From Francisella halioticida (GTDB lineage: Bacteria > Pseudomonadota > Gammaproteobacteria > Francisellales > Francisellaceae): a stretch of 64,000 bases of DNA. Location of the stretch: the NCBI RefSeq assembly GCF_002211785.1, contig NZ_CP022132.1, positions 2,046,001-2,110,000 on the forward strand, in the 5' to 3' direction. The position numbers and the translations under genes were made by a program. The notes under the pieces are model-generated. The model had not been told where the DNA came from, made no database searches, and saw nothing but the letters and a program-made list of their open reading frames with translations. How positions within the stretch are numbered: the stretch's first letter is position 1; every line of letters starts with the position of its first letter. Below, piece by piece: positions 49,684-62,907 of the stretch.

Positions 49684-51064
49684 ATGCCTATTAAAACAGA
49701 TAGTTTAGGTGATGTTGATGTTAAAGAAAGCGTTTTATATGGGGCTCAAACACAGAGAGCTATAAATAATTTTAAAATTAGTAATTTAAAAATGTCAAAA
49801 GAGTTTATAGATGCTGTACTTTATATAAAACAAGCAGTAGCTATTGTTAATAATAAATCTAATAAATTATCTGATAAAAAACTCAATGCTATACAAAATT
49901 CTTGTGAAGAACTTAGATCTAATAATTATTTGGATCAATTTACGTTGGATATATTTCAGACTGGTTCTGGTACTAGTACTAGTACTAGTACTAGTACTAA
50001 TATGAATGTCAATGAAGTCATTTCAGGTATAGCAAAAGAAAAATTCAATATATTATTAGACCCTAACGATGATGTAAATATGAGTCAAAGTAGCAATGAT
50101 GTAATACCTACATCCATAACAGTTTCATCACTATTATTAGTAAAAAATAATTTGTTGCCAAAACTAAAAAAGCTTATTGAAATATGCAGAGAAAAAGAAA
50201 ATCATTTAAGAGGATGTGTTAAAACAGGAAGAACGCATTTAATGGATGCTATGCCTATAGATTTTTCACAAGAAATATCTGGATGGCGGTATCAATTTGA
50301 AGAAAATATTCAACGTTTAGAGGATTGCATTCCTAGATTTTGTAGGATTGCTCAAGGAGGTACTGCAATAGGAACATGTATTAATGCACCTGATAATTTT
50401 GCTGAAGATATTGCACAGGTACTTACAGATATTACCACAGTTGATGTCAAGCCTAGTAGAAATTACTTTACTTCTATAAGTGGTCAAGAAAATAGCCTAG
50501 AACTATCTTCATGCTTAAAAAGCATGGCTACTAGTTTAATGAAAGTATCTAATGATTTAAGAATAATGAATAGTGGTCCTTTGTCAGGGTTCAATGAAAT
50601 AGAGTTAGAAGCCTTACAACCTGGAAGTAGTATCATGCCTGGTAAGGTTAACCCTGTAATACCAGAAGCAGTTTGTATGACTTGTGCTCAAGTTATAGGT
50701 AATGATACTTGCATAACAACAGGTGCTCAAAGTGGTTTATTTCAATTAAATGTCATGTTACCAGTTATAGCCCACAACCTTTTAGAAAGTATATCTTTAA
50801 TGGGTAATTCAGCTGAGCATTTAGCAGAGAAAGCTATTGCAACATTTAAAGTAAGATTCGATAATATTAATAAAAATCTTTCAAAAAATCCCATTCTTGC
50901 AACAGCACTTAATGAGTATGTTGGTTATAAAAAAGCTGCCTTAATAGCAAAAGAAAGCTTATGAAAAAAACATGTCAGTTGTAGATGTAGCAGTATCTGA
51001 AACTAATATTAAAAAATCAGAGTTAGTAAAACTATTAAATCCTAAAAACCTTACTTTATTATGA
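49684..51064 (+). pseudogene. fumC: Class II fumarase (transposon cargo), repeat-expanded and frameshifted
   Basis: The open frame 49684-50966 gives 426 residues. One surplus T near 50961 shifts the frame; removing it continues EKNMSVVDVAVSETNIKKSE to LLNPKNLTLL and a TGA at 51062-51064, the normal C-terminal domain, for about 460 residues. VKTGRTHLMDA and the signature loop PGSSIMPGKVNP favour fumarase over aspartase. In the substrate loop the family reads GSGTSTNMN, but here it reads GTSTSTSTSTNMN, encoded by tandem ACTAGT repeats (six extra residues). A strong AAAGGAG site precedes the start. Hydration of fumarate to malate is the expected reaction; activity is doubtful. Confidence 0.85.
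49972..49998 (+). repeat. ACTAGT hexanucleotide tandem repeat in fumC
   Basis: Four and a half perfect units of ACTAGT encode (Thr-Ser)4-Thr. They fall exactly in the conserved substrate-binding loop of class II fumarases. Unit gain or loss stays in frame. Confidence 0.9.
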
Positions 51065-51204
51065 TTTAAGCTTAGATTTTTGATACTGTAATTCTTAGTG
51101 AGTTTACTCGAAATTAAACACTTATTTTATAAGGGTTTAAACTCCGAACTGAGACTGAATAAAAAGACTTTCACCTCTTTCGTGGCATCACATAAATTTT
51201 CCTT

Positions 51205-51366
51205 AAAATTTTGTTTTTTCTGAGAACGCTGAAAGCATTGATATTAAAGGGATTGTTAAAAATTTACTGGACCAAATTAGTAAAAATTAAACAGCGTAAA
51301 ACCATTGTAGCACATACCTTTGAGATGGGTACTCCAGAAAAAACAGTGCTATCTGTAATTAACCCC
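51205..51366. repeat. Long inverted repeat of the Tn3 element, right arm, with tnpA tail copy
   Basis: Inverted copy of 44045-44206. On the plus strand it still reads SENAESIDIKGIVKN, then LLDQISKN and a stop at 51288-51290, which is the TnpA C-terminus with several substitutions. The divergence between arms shows that the duplication is not recent. Confidence 0.85.
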
Positions 51367-51371
51367 AAATA
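51367..51371. repeat. Target-site duplication of the Tn3 element, right copy
   Basis: AAATA directly after the CCCC end, matching 44040-44044. Confidence 0.88.
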
Positions 51372-51386
51372 GGAGGATATGATCAG
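51372..51386 (-). mobile_element. Severed terminal repeat of IS3 copy 2
   Basis: GGAGGATATGATCAG equals the left terminus of copy 1 read in inverse (one mismatch). With 42959-44044 it completes the IS3 element split by the Tn3 insertion. The 50 bases that follow (51387-51437) hold no gene I can identify. Confidence 0.85.
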
Positions 51387-52017
51387 TCTTTTGAAATTTA
51401 TAAAAGAAACTATTAAAAAAGATTTAGATATAATTTTTTATATTCTTTTCCAAGCGAATCCACCAAATTGACTGCCTGGTCTAAAGAAACTTCTTTTACA
51501 TAAGCTATTGCTTTTACATTGATATGCTCTATTACCAACCATAACCTGGTTACCTTTACTATATCTAGTTCCAGTAGAATAATCTGGAATAGTAGGTGTT
51601 GGTGTTGGCGTTGGAACAGTACCTATCTTAGTCCAAGCATTACTACCATACATTCCATCTGGTCTAAAAGACGCTTGACTACACCATCCACCATAAGGCC
51701 AAGGTTTATTACATTCATATATTATATTACTAATACTAACCTTATCTCCAGCACTATAGCTAGCTTCCTCAACATACTCTGGGATCTGAGTAGGAGTAGG
51801 AGTACCTCCATTCAGTGCTTGATAAGCAGCATGGAATAATGAGTATTTTGCAGCACTTGATGATTCTAATGAATCACTACCTAAAGTCCAGAACCATACT
51901 CCTCCAAGATCATACTTTTTAACAATATTGTCAATTTTAAATTTAACAGTCTGTTGTGTATCAAAAGTAAATACTGGATAGTCATCATAAGACTGAGATG
52001 GAGCTCCAGAAAAGTTC

Positions 52018-52061
52018 ATGAATAGCGATTTCGATATTGATGAATAGCGATTTCGATATTG
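52018..52061. repeat. 22-bp perfect tandem duplication, right side of IS91-like insertion
   Basis: ATGAATAGCGATTTCGATAT plus TG occurs twice head to tail (52018-52039 and 52040-52061), within the chitinase remnant next to the transposase element. Confidence 0.9.
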
Positions 52062-52212
52062 CGTAAAAAATGCTGAAAAATCCAAATTTCAGATAATCAA
52101 AAAATGACAAAACTCATATGCTCACAAAAATACACTTATCATAGTTATTTGATACTAAAATAAAGTTATTCTTAACCAATTCCATATTCCAGACGAATTA
52201 ATCCCTGTAGTG

Positions 52213-53232
52213 CTAAATAATTCGTTTTCTTTTTGCCAGATGTTCATGGTGATTCATAAAATCTTTTGAGCTCAATCCAATTACAGTACCTGTGAGTAGT
52301 AGTTGCGAACCACACAATATGCATTCTAAAGGATCAACAGTAAAAGATTTTTTGTACAGCTCAGCCCATTTGGTTTTAGTGGTAGCTTTAGGATCTTGCT
52401 TAAATATCTGATATATCTTCGGCAACAATTTACCTCTAACACAGTTTGCGAGAAAGCCGAAGTATCTGATGAGTCTAAATCCTTTGGGAGGTATATGCTG
52501 AGTAAATCTATCTAAGAAATCATTCATATCTAGAGTTTCATTTTTGAATTTAGATATTTTGTGATCTAAATATCTAAATGTAACTTCTTTACCATCATAA
52601 TGCTTTAAGCGAGACATTGATATAGGTGGTCTTCGGATATATCTACCAAGATATGCTATTGTGTTTTTTGGATTATTTGTAGGCTCTGCAAAATGTATAA
52701 CCCACTGTTTATTAAACTGTTCGTCAATTTCAGTTTGTGTAAGATGCTCTCTGAGTAAGTTTAAAACTCTATATCGCCACATAGGCATAATCACCTTTTT
52801 TACAAACCTAATTTTCTTCCAAACATTTTTATCATTAATACCGCCCATAGTTACTGACATGTGTAGATGAGTATTCCAATTAAGAGCTCTACCAAAAGTA
52901 TGGATAGCCATAAACATCCCAATACGAATACCTTTTTGTTTCTTGGCAATTTCATTGAAAATATCGCCAGCTATCTTTGGAAGTTTGTTAAGAAGTTTCC
53001 AATCTTTGAATAATGGCCATAAAGTATCAGGCATTGTTAGAGTTATATGTTGCCAGTCACAATTAGGCAAAGTTTCTAATTGCTCATTAATCCAATCGTT
53101 GGTTGGTTTAACTCCACATGTTTGACAATATCTACATGAGCAACTATGAGTGACATTCTTGGAGTGTAAGCATTTGGGGTTAGAGCAGCTGTAGTGATGA
53201 AAACCTCTGGCACGGATGCCACAGCTAAGCAT
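52213..53232 (-). CDS. IS91-family (HUH) transposase
   Basis: 339 residues from the ATG at 53232. An N-terminal zinc-binding cluster (CSNPKCLHS and CSCRYCQTCG), the HUH motif NTHLHMSVTMGG, and the catalytic Tyr region NTIAYLGRYIRRPPIS are in the family order. The same frame is open upstream for about 36 more codons (QELLQYKNAWWDYYQTYKD, typical of the family N-terminus) but has no ATG, GTG or TTG, so the 5' end may be damaged. The element probably spans about 52065-53436. Confidence 0.82.
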   Translation of the reverse strand: MLSCGIRARGFHHYSCSNPKCLHSKNVTHSCSCRYCQTCGVKPTNDWINEQLETLPNCDWQHITLTMPDTLWPLFKDWKLLNKLPKIAGDIFNEIAKKQKGIRIGMFMAIHTFGRALNWNTHLHMSVTMGGINDKNVWKKIRFVKKVIMPMWRYRVLNLLREHLTQTEIDEQFNKQWVIHFAEPTNNPKNTIAYLGRYIRRPPISMSRLKHYDGKEVTFRYLDHKISKFKNETLDMNDFLDRFTQHIPPKGFRLIRYFGFLANCVRGKLLPKIYQIFKQDPKATTKTKWAELYKKSFTVDPLECILCGSQLLLTGTVIGLSSKDFMNHHEHLAKRKRII

Positions 53233-53415
53233 CTTAACTATTGTCTCAACTACCTCAGTTCTGATGATATCTTTATATGTTTGATAATAATCCCACCAAG
53301 CATTTTTATACTGCAGTAGCTCTTGGATTTTAGTTGGTGTTCTAATTGGTCAAATATAAATCAAACGAAGTTGATTTATATTGTATCAAAAAACCCTAGT
53401 TTGGTTAAGATTTAA

Positions 53416-53436
53416 GTTACCAACGCAGTTGGTTAC
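53416..53436. other. Terminal hairpin of the IS91-like element
   Basis: GTTACCAAC, 3-base loop, GTTGGTTAC: 8 of 9 bases pair. It lies directly beside CTTG (53437-53440), the tetranucleotide known as an IS91-type target. This is taken as one end of the element; the opposite end is not resolved. Confidence 0.55.
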
Positions 53437-53480
53437 CTTGATAGGTACAACAGACCATCTTGATAGGTACAACAGACCAT
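53437..53480. repeat. 22-bp perfect tandem duplication, left side of IS91-like insertion
   Basis: CTTGATAGGTACAACAGACC plus AT occurs twice head to tail (53437-53458 and 53459-53480). It is chitinase coding sequence (DARWSVVPIK region), and each unit starts with CTTG. Confidence 0.9.
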
Positions 53481-54959
53481 CTTGCATCAGAATACATCCA
53501 TGCGACATCATCTACATCATCTTTACCTTTTAAATAAGCAAGCTTAAGACCTGTAGGTAACTTAGCTCCCATATTTCACGATTATCTAAAGAAGAATTAT
53601 TAACTGAACATGTTGATTGCTCAGCACCACCAGAAACTAAATTAACAAAACATGAATAATTATAAGATCCTTTAAAATCAACCATACCACCAGCAGGATT
53701 GTAAGCATCAGGATTTGCGTTATAAGCATATTGATATTTACCACTATCATAGTAATTTTGTTTGAATGCATTAAACACCTGATCTATATTAGTATATTTC
53801 AAGCTTTCATTATAACCAAAATTATTCGATGCCGTAGGTACATCTTTCACAATCATTTCGCGCGCATATGCTGGTATGCCCAATATGATCTTCTTAGCAG
53901 GAACAACTGCATCGATATAAGATTTTATTGCAACTTCAAGTTCCTTGATTTCGGTCATAGAAAGTGCTTTGCCACTACCTCCATCAGCAGCATCAAATTC
54001 ACCATGTTGATCAAATGACATTAGATCAATCCAGTTAAGATTTTTAGATACTTCACCCCAGTTTATAGAGCCATCTGCAGTAATTTTATCTTTATTCATA
54101 TTTGACCATACTGCAGCAGTTAATAAATAATTACTACCAAATTTTGAACGTAATTATTCAACTATTAATGTAAAGAATCTACCCTCATCTTGAACAACAT
54201 TAGCATTTAACTTACCTCCTCTAAGATAACCAGGATATTCCCAATCAAGGTTTATACCATCTAAGCCATGAGCTTCAACATATCTAAGAGTAGAATCTAC
54301 GAATGTCTTAACTACAGGATTATTTGCTGTAATTTCACCACCATTAGCAGCGTTCTTAGCATCATTGTACATATGGTCAAATTGTGAGGCAAAGCTCCAG
54401 CCCCCAATAGAAGCTAATAAAGGGACATTATTTTGTCTTGCGTAATCTTTTAAATAACTCTGAATTTTATTATTTACATTAGGCTCTAATTTAAGATCTA
54501 AGTTATATACTATACCATTATCAAGACGATCAATCCCTGCACTACCATAAGTCATACCTCCATAGCTTTGTTGTGAAGATTTATCACTAGAGTTTTTAAT
54601 ACTTAAAAATGCATAAGTTATAAAACTAGGCTTCTCTCCTGAAACCATATTTTTTTTTAACTCCAACAGGTTTACGCCAATAAGACCAATCAACATAATA
54701 TCCACCTACCCACTTTCCATTCGGAGTTAAACTACCATCTGCAGCATTTGCTACTCCAAATGAACCTATACCCATAAGTGAGCACGTTAATGCTGAAATT
54801 GCGACCTTTTTTAATTCCATAATAATATCTCCTATTTTTTAAACTAAACAGTATTATTTAACTGTTAAAGCAATGGTAACAATTATTATTTAAATGATAT
54901 TTACGGAAAATATGACTATAGTTAAACTTCTTGTATGTAAAATTATTAATCGTCAGAAA

Positions 54960-54992
54960 CAAAAAAAGCCCTGCTGATTAGGCAAGGCTTTC
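54960..54992 (-). terminator. rRNA operon terminator
   Basis: On the minus strand AGCCTTGC, a short loop, GCAGGGCT, then seven T residues, 40 bases after the 5S gene. A classic intrinsic terminator separating the rRNA operon from the chitinase. The rest of 54821-54959 is AT-rich and holds only the chitinase ribosome-binding site (AGGAGA). Confidence 0.85.
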
Positions 54993-55032
54993 ATATTGTG
55001 CTCTTGTTGTTGAGACTTTGATATTCGAAAAA

Positions 55033-55149
55033 GATGGCGACTACCTACTTTCACCTGAGCAAATGCCAGACTATCATCGGCGTGTTATAGTTTCACTTCT
55101 GAGTTCGGAATGGGATCAGGTGGTTCCTACAAGCTATCATCGCCAAAAC
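55033..55149 (-). rRNA. 5S ribosomal RNA
   Basis: About 117 bases on the minus strand. The terminal stem TGGCGATGA.../...GTCGCCA and the conserved internal CCATTCCGAACTCAGAAGTG are present. It is the last gene of the rRNA operon. Ends are approximate. Confidence 0.95.
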
Positions 55150-55195
55150 TTTATGTTTTGGATTAAAAATATTTAACAATTCAGCATAGAAATAG

Positions 55196-58080
<2,885 letters not shown>

Positions 58081-58132
58081 TCTATTTCTATACTAAATTG
58101 TTAAATATCTCTATATCATGCAAATAAAACAA

Positions 58133-58208
58133 TGGTGGAGCCAAGCGGGATCGAACCGCTGACCCCCTGCGTGCAAAGCAGGTGCTCTCCCAGCTGAGCT
58201 ATGGCCCC
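58133..58208 (-). tRNA. tRNA-Ala (TGC)
   Basis: 76-base cloverleaf with anticodon loop TTTGCAC, GGTTCGATCC T-arm and encoded CCA. Spacer tRNA of the rRNA operon. Confidence 0.97.
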
Positions 58209-58214
58209 AAAAAC

Positions 58215-58291
<77 letters not shown>

Positions 58292-58387
58292 GTATTTTAT
58301 TTACACTAAAATATATTATCTACAAACACTAAGCTAAATTATCTGAAAACCAATAGTCAAAGCTTATTATTTTTTTCGTATTTCCGT

Positions 58388-59925
<1,538 letters not shown>

Positions 59926-60056
59926 CTCAAATTCTGACTCTAACTACTGATTACTCAAATTCTTTAACAAAGTGTTTGTATATAATATATCTATTAAATA
60001 TCTTAAAAGACCTTAGCCTCTTACCAGCAACATCACTCGTCAGCCGGTGAAGACAT

Positions 60057-60085
60057 ATAATACGCATCATCCATCCAAAACGCAA
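60057..60085 (-). promoter_or_regulatory. rRNA operon promoter P1
   Basis: On the minus strand TTGCGT (60080-60085), 17 bases, TATTAT (60057-60062), about 130 bases before 16S. AT-rich A-tracts upstream (60086-60125) resemble an UP element. A GTTAAAGAAT box-A-like sequence lies in the leader near 59960. The remaining stretch to 60261 is AT-rich with no gene visible. Confidence 0.75.
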
Positions 60086-60261
60086 GCGCTTTTTTGAATA
60101 TTTTTAAACTTTTTTGTAACTTCTTATCTCTAGCTTAAAATTATTTTATTTCAAAACAAAAATATATGTTTTGTCAATATATATCTCACTGAAATATTGC
60201 CTTTTTGATAGACTTTTAAAAGCCTTATAGAGCTAAAATTGATGCAACCAATTTAAAATGG

Positions 60262-61200
60262 TTATTTAGCAAAACTATCTGTTGCTTTAACTAATGCTTC
60301 TATAATTCCAGGCTCACTGATAGAGTGGCCAGCATCTGGAATGATTTCTAATTTAGCTGTTGGCCAAGCTTTATGTAAATCCCAAGCACTAACTGCTGGA
60401 CAATCCATATCATAACGCCCTTGTACGATAACTCCTGGTATATTTTTGATTTTATGAGCATTTTTTAGTAGCTGAGCCTCTTCTAAGAAAAGTTTATTCT
60501 TAAAGAAATGACTCTCTATTCTTGCAAAGGCTAAACTAAATTTGTCTCCTGAGTATTTATTTATTAATTCTTGGTCTATATGTAGCTTACTTGTTGAAGC
60601 CTCCCAAGCACTCCATGCTTTTGCAGCTTTCCTCTTAAGATCATCATCGCTACCAGTCAATATACTATGATATGCAGATATAAAATCATCCCTGGACTCT
60701 GATGGTATTGGAGCTATATACTGCTCCCACATATCAGGAAACACTTCACTCGCCCCATACTGATACAACCACGATATTTCTTTATATCTTCCCAAGAATA
60801 TACCTCTAAGAACAAGCTCTGTGACGACCTCTGAATGTGTTTGCGCATATGCTAAACCTAATGTACTCCCCCAAGAACCTCCAAAAACCATCCATTTGTT
60901 AATACTTAACTTTTTGCGGATTTTCTCAAAATCTTCTACCAGATGCCAAGTTGTATTCTCATGTAAGTCTGCAAATGGTGTACTCTTACCACAACCTCTC
61001 TGATCAACCAAGATAATACGATATTTCTCTGGATTAAAATATTGCCTGTAGCTAGGTTGAATACCTCCGCCAGGACCTCCATGAATAAATACAACAGGCT
61101 TACCTTCAGGATTTCCACATTCTTCAAAAAATATTGTATGAGTATCAGAAACTTCTAAAAACTCTTCATTATACGGTTCAATTTCTGGATATAATGGCAT
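60262..61200 (-). CDS. pip: Proline iminopeptidase
   Basis: About 312 residues from ATG 61200 (MPLYPEIEPYNEEFLEV), the family length. It has an AAAGGTGA ribosome-binding site. An upstream in-frame ATG (61302) adds 34 basic residues with no family counterpart. Alpha/beta-hydrolase: oxyanion-hole motif FIHGGPGGGIQPSY, nucleophile elbow VFGGSWGSTLGLAYAQ (Ser), catalytic Asp near GRYDMDCP and His in IIPDAGHSISEP. It releases N-terminal proline from peptides in the cytoplasm. Confidence 0.94.
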   Translation of the reverse strand: MPLYPEIEPYNEEFLEVSDTHTIFFEECGNPEGKPVVFIHGGPGGGIQPSYRQYFNPEKYRIILVDQRGCGKSTPFADLHENTTWHLVEDFEKIRKKLSINKWMVFGGSWGSTLGLAYAQTHSEVVTELVLRGIFLGRYKEISWLYQYGASEVFPDMWEQYIAPIPSESRDDFISAYHSILTGSDDDLKRKAAKAWSAWEASTSKLHIDQELINKYSGDKFSLAFARIESHFFKNKLFLEEAQLLKNAHKIKNIPGVIVQGRYDMDCPAVSAWDLHKAWPTAKLEIIPDAGHSISEPGIIEALVKATDSFAK

Positions 61201-61419
61201 AAGGTCACCTTTGAATTTAGTTTGAGATTTATCAAATAATAATATCTTATAAAACTTATTGTACAAATATTTTGATACGCTATTTTTAACAAACCTTTCC
61301 ATAATCTATAATTCTTTCTCTCAGAGAAAAAGGCTTTTTAATAAAAAGATTTTTTTCTAATTTTGAAACTATAGCTTAATGGTAATAAGAGTTAATAGGA
61401 AAATCAATTAAATCAAAAT

Positions 61420-61617
61420 AATATAGAAGACTTAAATAATGAAAGGTTAGTTAGAATATTTTCAACAATAATCATCTTAATTCTACTTACATATTGATTT
61501 GGTTTTATTTCTCACACTATAGTAACACCCTACTCAGCTGGCATTGGACACAATACTAATACCTCCAATAAAAATCCAATATTTGACTTATATGAATATC
61601 GCAAACTGTTAAAATAA
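61420..61617 (+). pseudogene. Possible remnant of a small membrane protein
   Basis: One frame reads about 60 residues: RLVRIFSTIIILILLTY, a TGA, then FGFISHTIVTPYSAGIGHN to EYRKLLK and a stop at 61615-61617. A hydrophobic segment followed by a polar tail looks protein-like, but no start or family is recognisable. It could be chance. The rest of 61303-61608 shows nothing. Confidence 0.25.
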
Positions 61618-62353
61618 AATATTTTTTTGATTTTTTTCTAAATAGCTAAAAAACTCATCTACTGGAATTTTTTTTATTTCACTAACTTTATCTATAACTT
61701 TAAATAACAGCGTCGGCATACCATTATTAACTTCCTCACCTAGAAGCCACGAATGTGCCGAAGGATTATCTGTTTCCACTAAAATTCTCTCAAGAGGCAG
61801 TTTAGCAACTATCTGCTCAATATGCTTACTAAACAACACTTCAACTCCAATAGAAAAAACCTCCCAAAGCTAAATACTTATCTATAGTATCTAATTTCCC
61901 CGAATACCAATGAACCATAAACCTATTACAATTATATTTATCTAATAAATCTACAACTTCTATTTCTGTACCACTTGTATGTAAGTTCAAAAGCTCACCT
62001 TTTGTTTGAGAATGAGAAATAATATATTCAAATACTTTTTGCTGATCAGCATAAGGAGATGCATATTTCAAGAATCTTTTGTCTAATCCTATTTCCCCTA
62101 TAAACTCATTTTCAGACAAATATTGATCAATAGATGTTAATTTATTAGCGTACAATCTTGCTTTCCATGGATGAATTCCAAAAGAAGGAATAATAAACTC
62201 GTATTTATGACTTAAATTCTTTATATTCTCGTATAATGGTATACACATTGCAACAGATAAAAGCTTTATATTATAAGTTCTACATTCAATAACAACTTTC
62301 TTAAAATCATCTAACGAGTATTTATCTGAATGAACATGTGCATCTAATAGCAT
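61609..62353 (-). pseudogene. TatD-family metal-dependent hydrolase, frameshifted
   Basis: The N-terminal part (62353-61841) starts MLLDAHVHSDKYSLDDFKKV with the HxH metal motif, then FGIHPWKA, FIGEIGLDKRF (catalytic Glu) and LLNLHTSG. The frame is lost near 61855 in a T-run (after ALGGFF). The continuation in the next frame reads IGVEVLFSKHIEQIVAKLPL and RILVETDNPSAHS, the conserved ETD motif, to a stop at 61609. With a single base change it would be a normal TatD-like DNase/hydrolase of about 245 residues. Homopolymer error is possible. Confidence 0.8.
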
Positions 62354-62355
62354 AA

Positions 62356-62907
62356 TTACACCGCCTTCTTCCAGTGCCTATATCCATGTATTGCCACCAT
62401 TAAGTATATAAGTGTAGTAATTGCTGCGAAAAATAAACTCTTATAAACATATAAGAACACGTATGTAGAATCAACAAAAATCCAAATTATCCAATTATCA
62501 ACAACCTTCCTGCTTGCTAAAAATACGCAAATTAATGATGCAGTGCTAGTAAATCCATCCATATATGGAGTTGTTGAATTTGTGTAGCTTATAAGTAGCT
62601 GCGAAACAAGCAATCCCAATAATACTATATAGAATAAGACCTTTAGCCATCCTATAACATTAAGCCTATGCACAATAACTTTATCACCAGCTGGGTTTCT
62701 CTGCCAGGTATACCAACCATAACCAAAACTAAACAACAAAACTATTTGTAATATTGCATCAGCATATAACCCACTGATTGAGAATAAACTGGCACTCATA
62801 ATAAGACCTAATATACCAATAGGCCAACCAACCACATAAAGTCCCGCAAGTAAGAAAGTACACAGTAAATTAACAATCATTGTACAAAAATCAAGTATAT
62901 GAAGCAT
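62356..62907 (-). CDS. pnuC: PnuC-family nicotinamide riboside transporter
   Basis: 183 residues, seven or so membrane helices. Family residues: GWPIGILGLIMSASLF, SGLYADAILQIVLLF, YGWYTWQRN, ASRKVVDNWIIWIFVDSTYV and LYVYKSLFFAAITTLIYLMV. The WW/N motifs of the substrate pore are in place. It should import vitamin B3 ribosides or a related vitamin. The stop lies 2 bases before the TatD-like gene start on the same strand. Confidence 0.88.
   Translation of the reverse strand: MLHILDFCTMIVNLLCTFLLAGLYVVGWPIGILGLIMSASLFSISGLYADAILQIVLLFSFGYGWYTWQRNPAGDKVIVHRLNVIGWLKVLFYIVLLGLLVSQLLISYTNSTTPYMDGFTSTASLICVFLASRKVVDNWIIWIFVDSTYVFLYVYKSLFFAAITTLIYLMVAIHGYRHWKKAV

Larger units (their letters stand above)
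44045..51366. mobile_element. Tn3-family transposon (7.3 kb) carrying nhaA and fumC, inserted in an IS3 terminus
   Basis: The outer ends are GGGGTTAATTACAGATAGCA and its inverted copy, the 5'-GGGG form typical of Tn3 ends. Flanks are AAATA on both sides. Content in order: tnpA (decayed, minus), tnpR (frameshifted, minus), an intergenic candidate res region, a small ORF, nhaA (plus) and fumC (plus, damaged near the end). The bases outside both duplications rejoin to rebuild the IS3 terminal repeat, so the insertion site is exact. The first transposition into this site is therefore younger than that IS copy. Confidence 0.9.
51438..54820 (-). pseudogene. GH18 chitinase with chitin-binding modules, multiply broken and IS-interrupted
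   Basis: It starts MELKKVAISALTCSLMGIGS with a signal peptide cleaved after ANA (about residue 26). A frameshift in an A9 run near 54655 moves to the next frame, which contains the GH18 active site DGINLDWEYPG and GGWSFASQFDHM. An in-frame TAA at 54154 (after LIVE) and a one-base shift near 53560 follow. The gene is then interrupted by an IS91-like element. After it (51438-52085) come the end of the barrel (GGVWFWTLGSDSLESSSA) and two CBM5/12-type modules, each with a Y..GD/N.V start, separated by a threonine-proline linker. Secreted chitin hydrolysis was the likely role. Confidence 0.88.

Noticed and set aside
49972-49998. CRISPR-like or regulatory repeat
   Set aside because: The repeat is a 6-bp microsatellite inside a coding frame. 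No spaced repeat array was noticed anywhere in the window.
49684-50966. fumC-like gene as aspartase (aspA)
   Set aside because: KTGRTHLMDA and GKVNP in the signature loop are fumarase-like; aspartases read GRTQLQDA and AKVNP.
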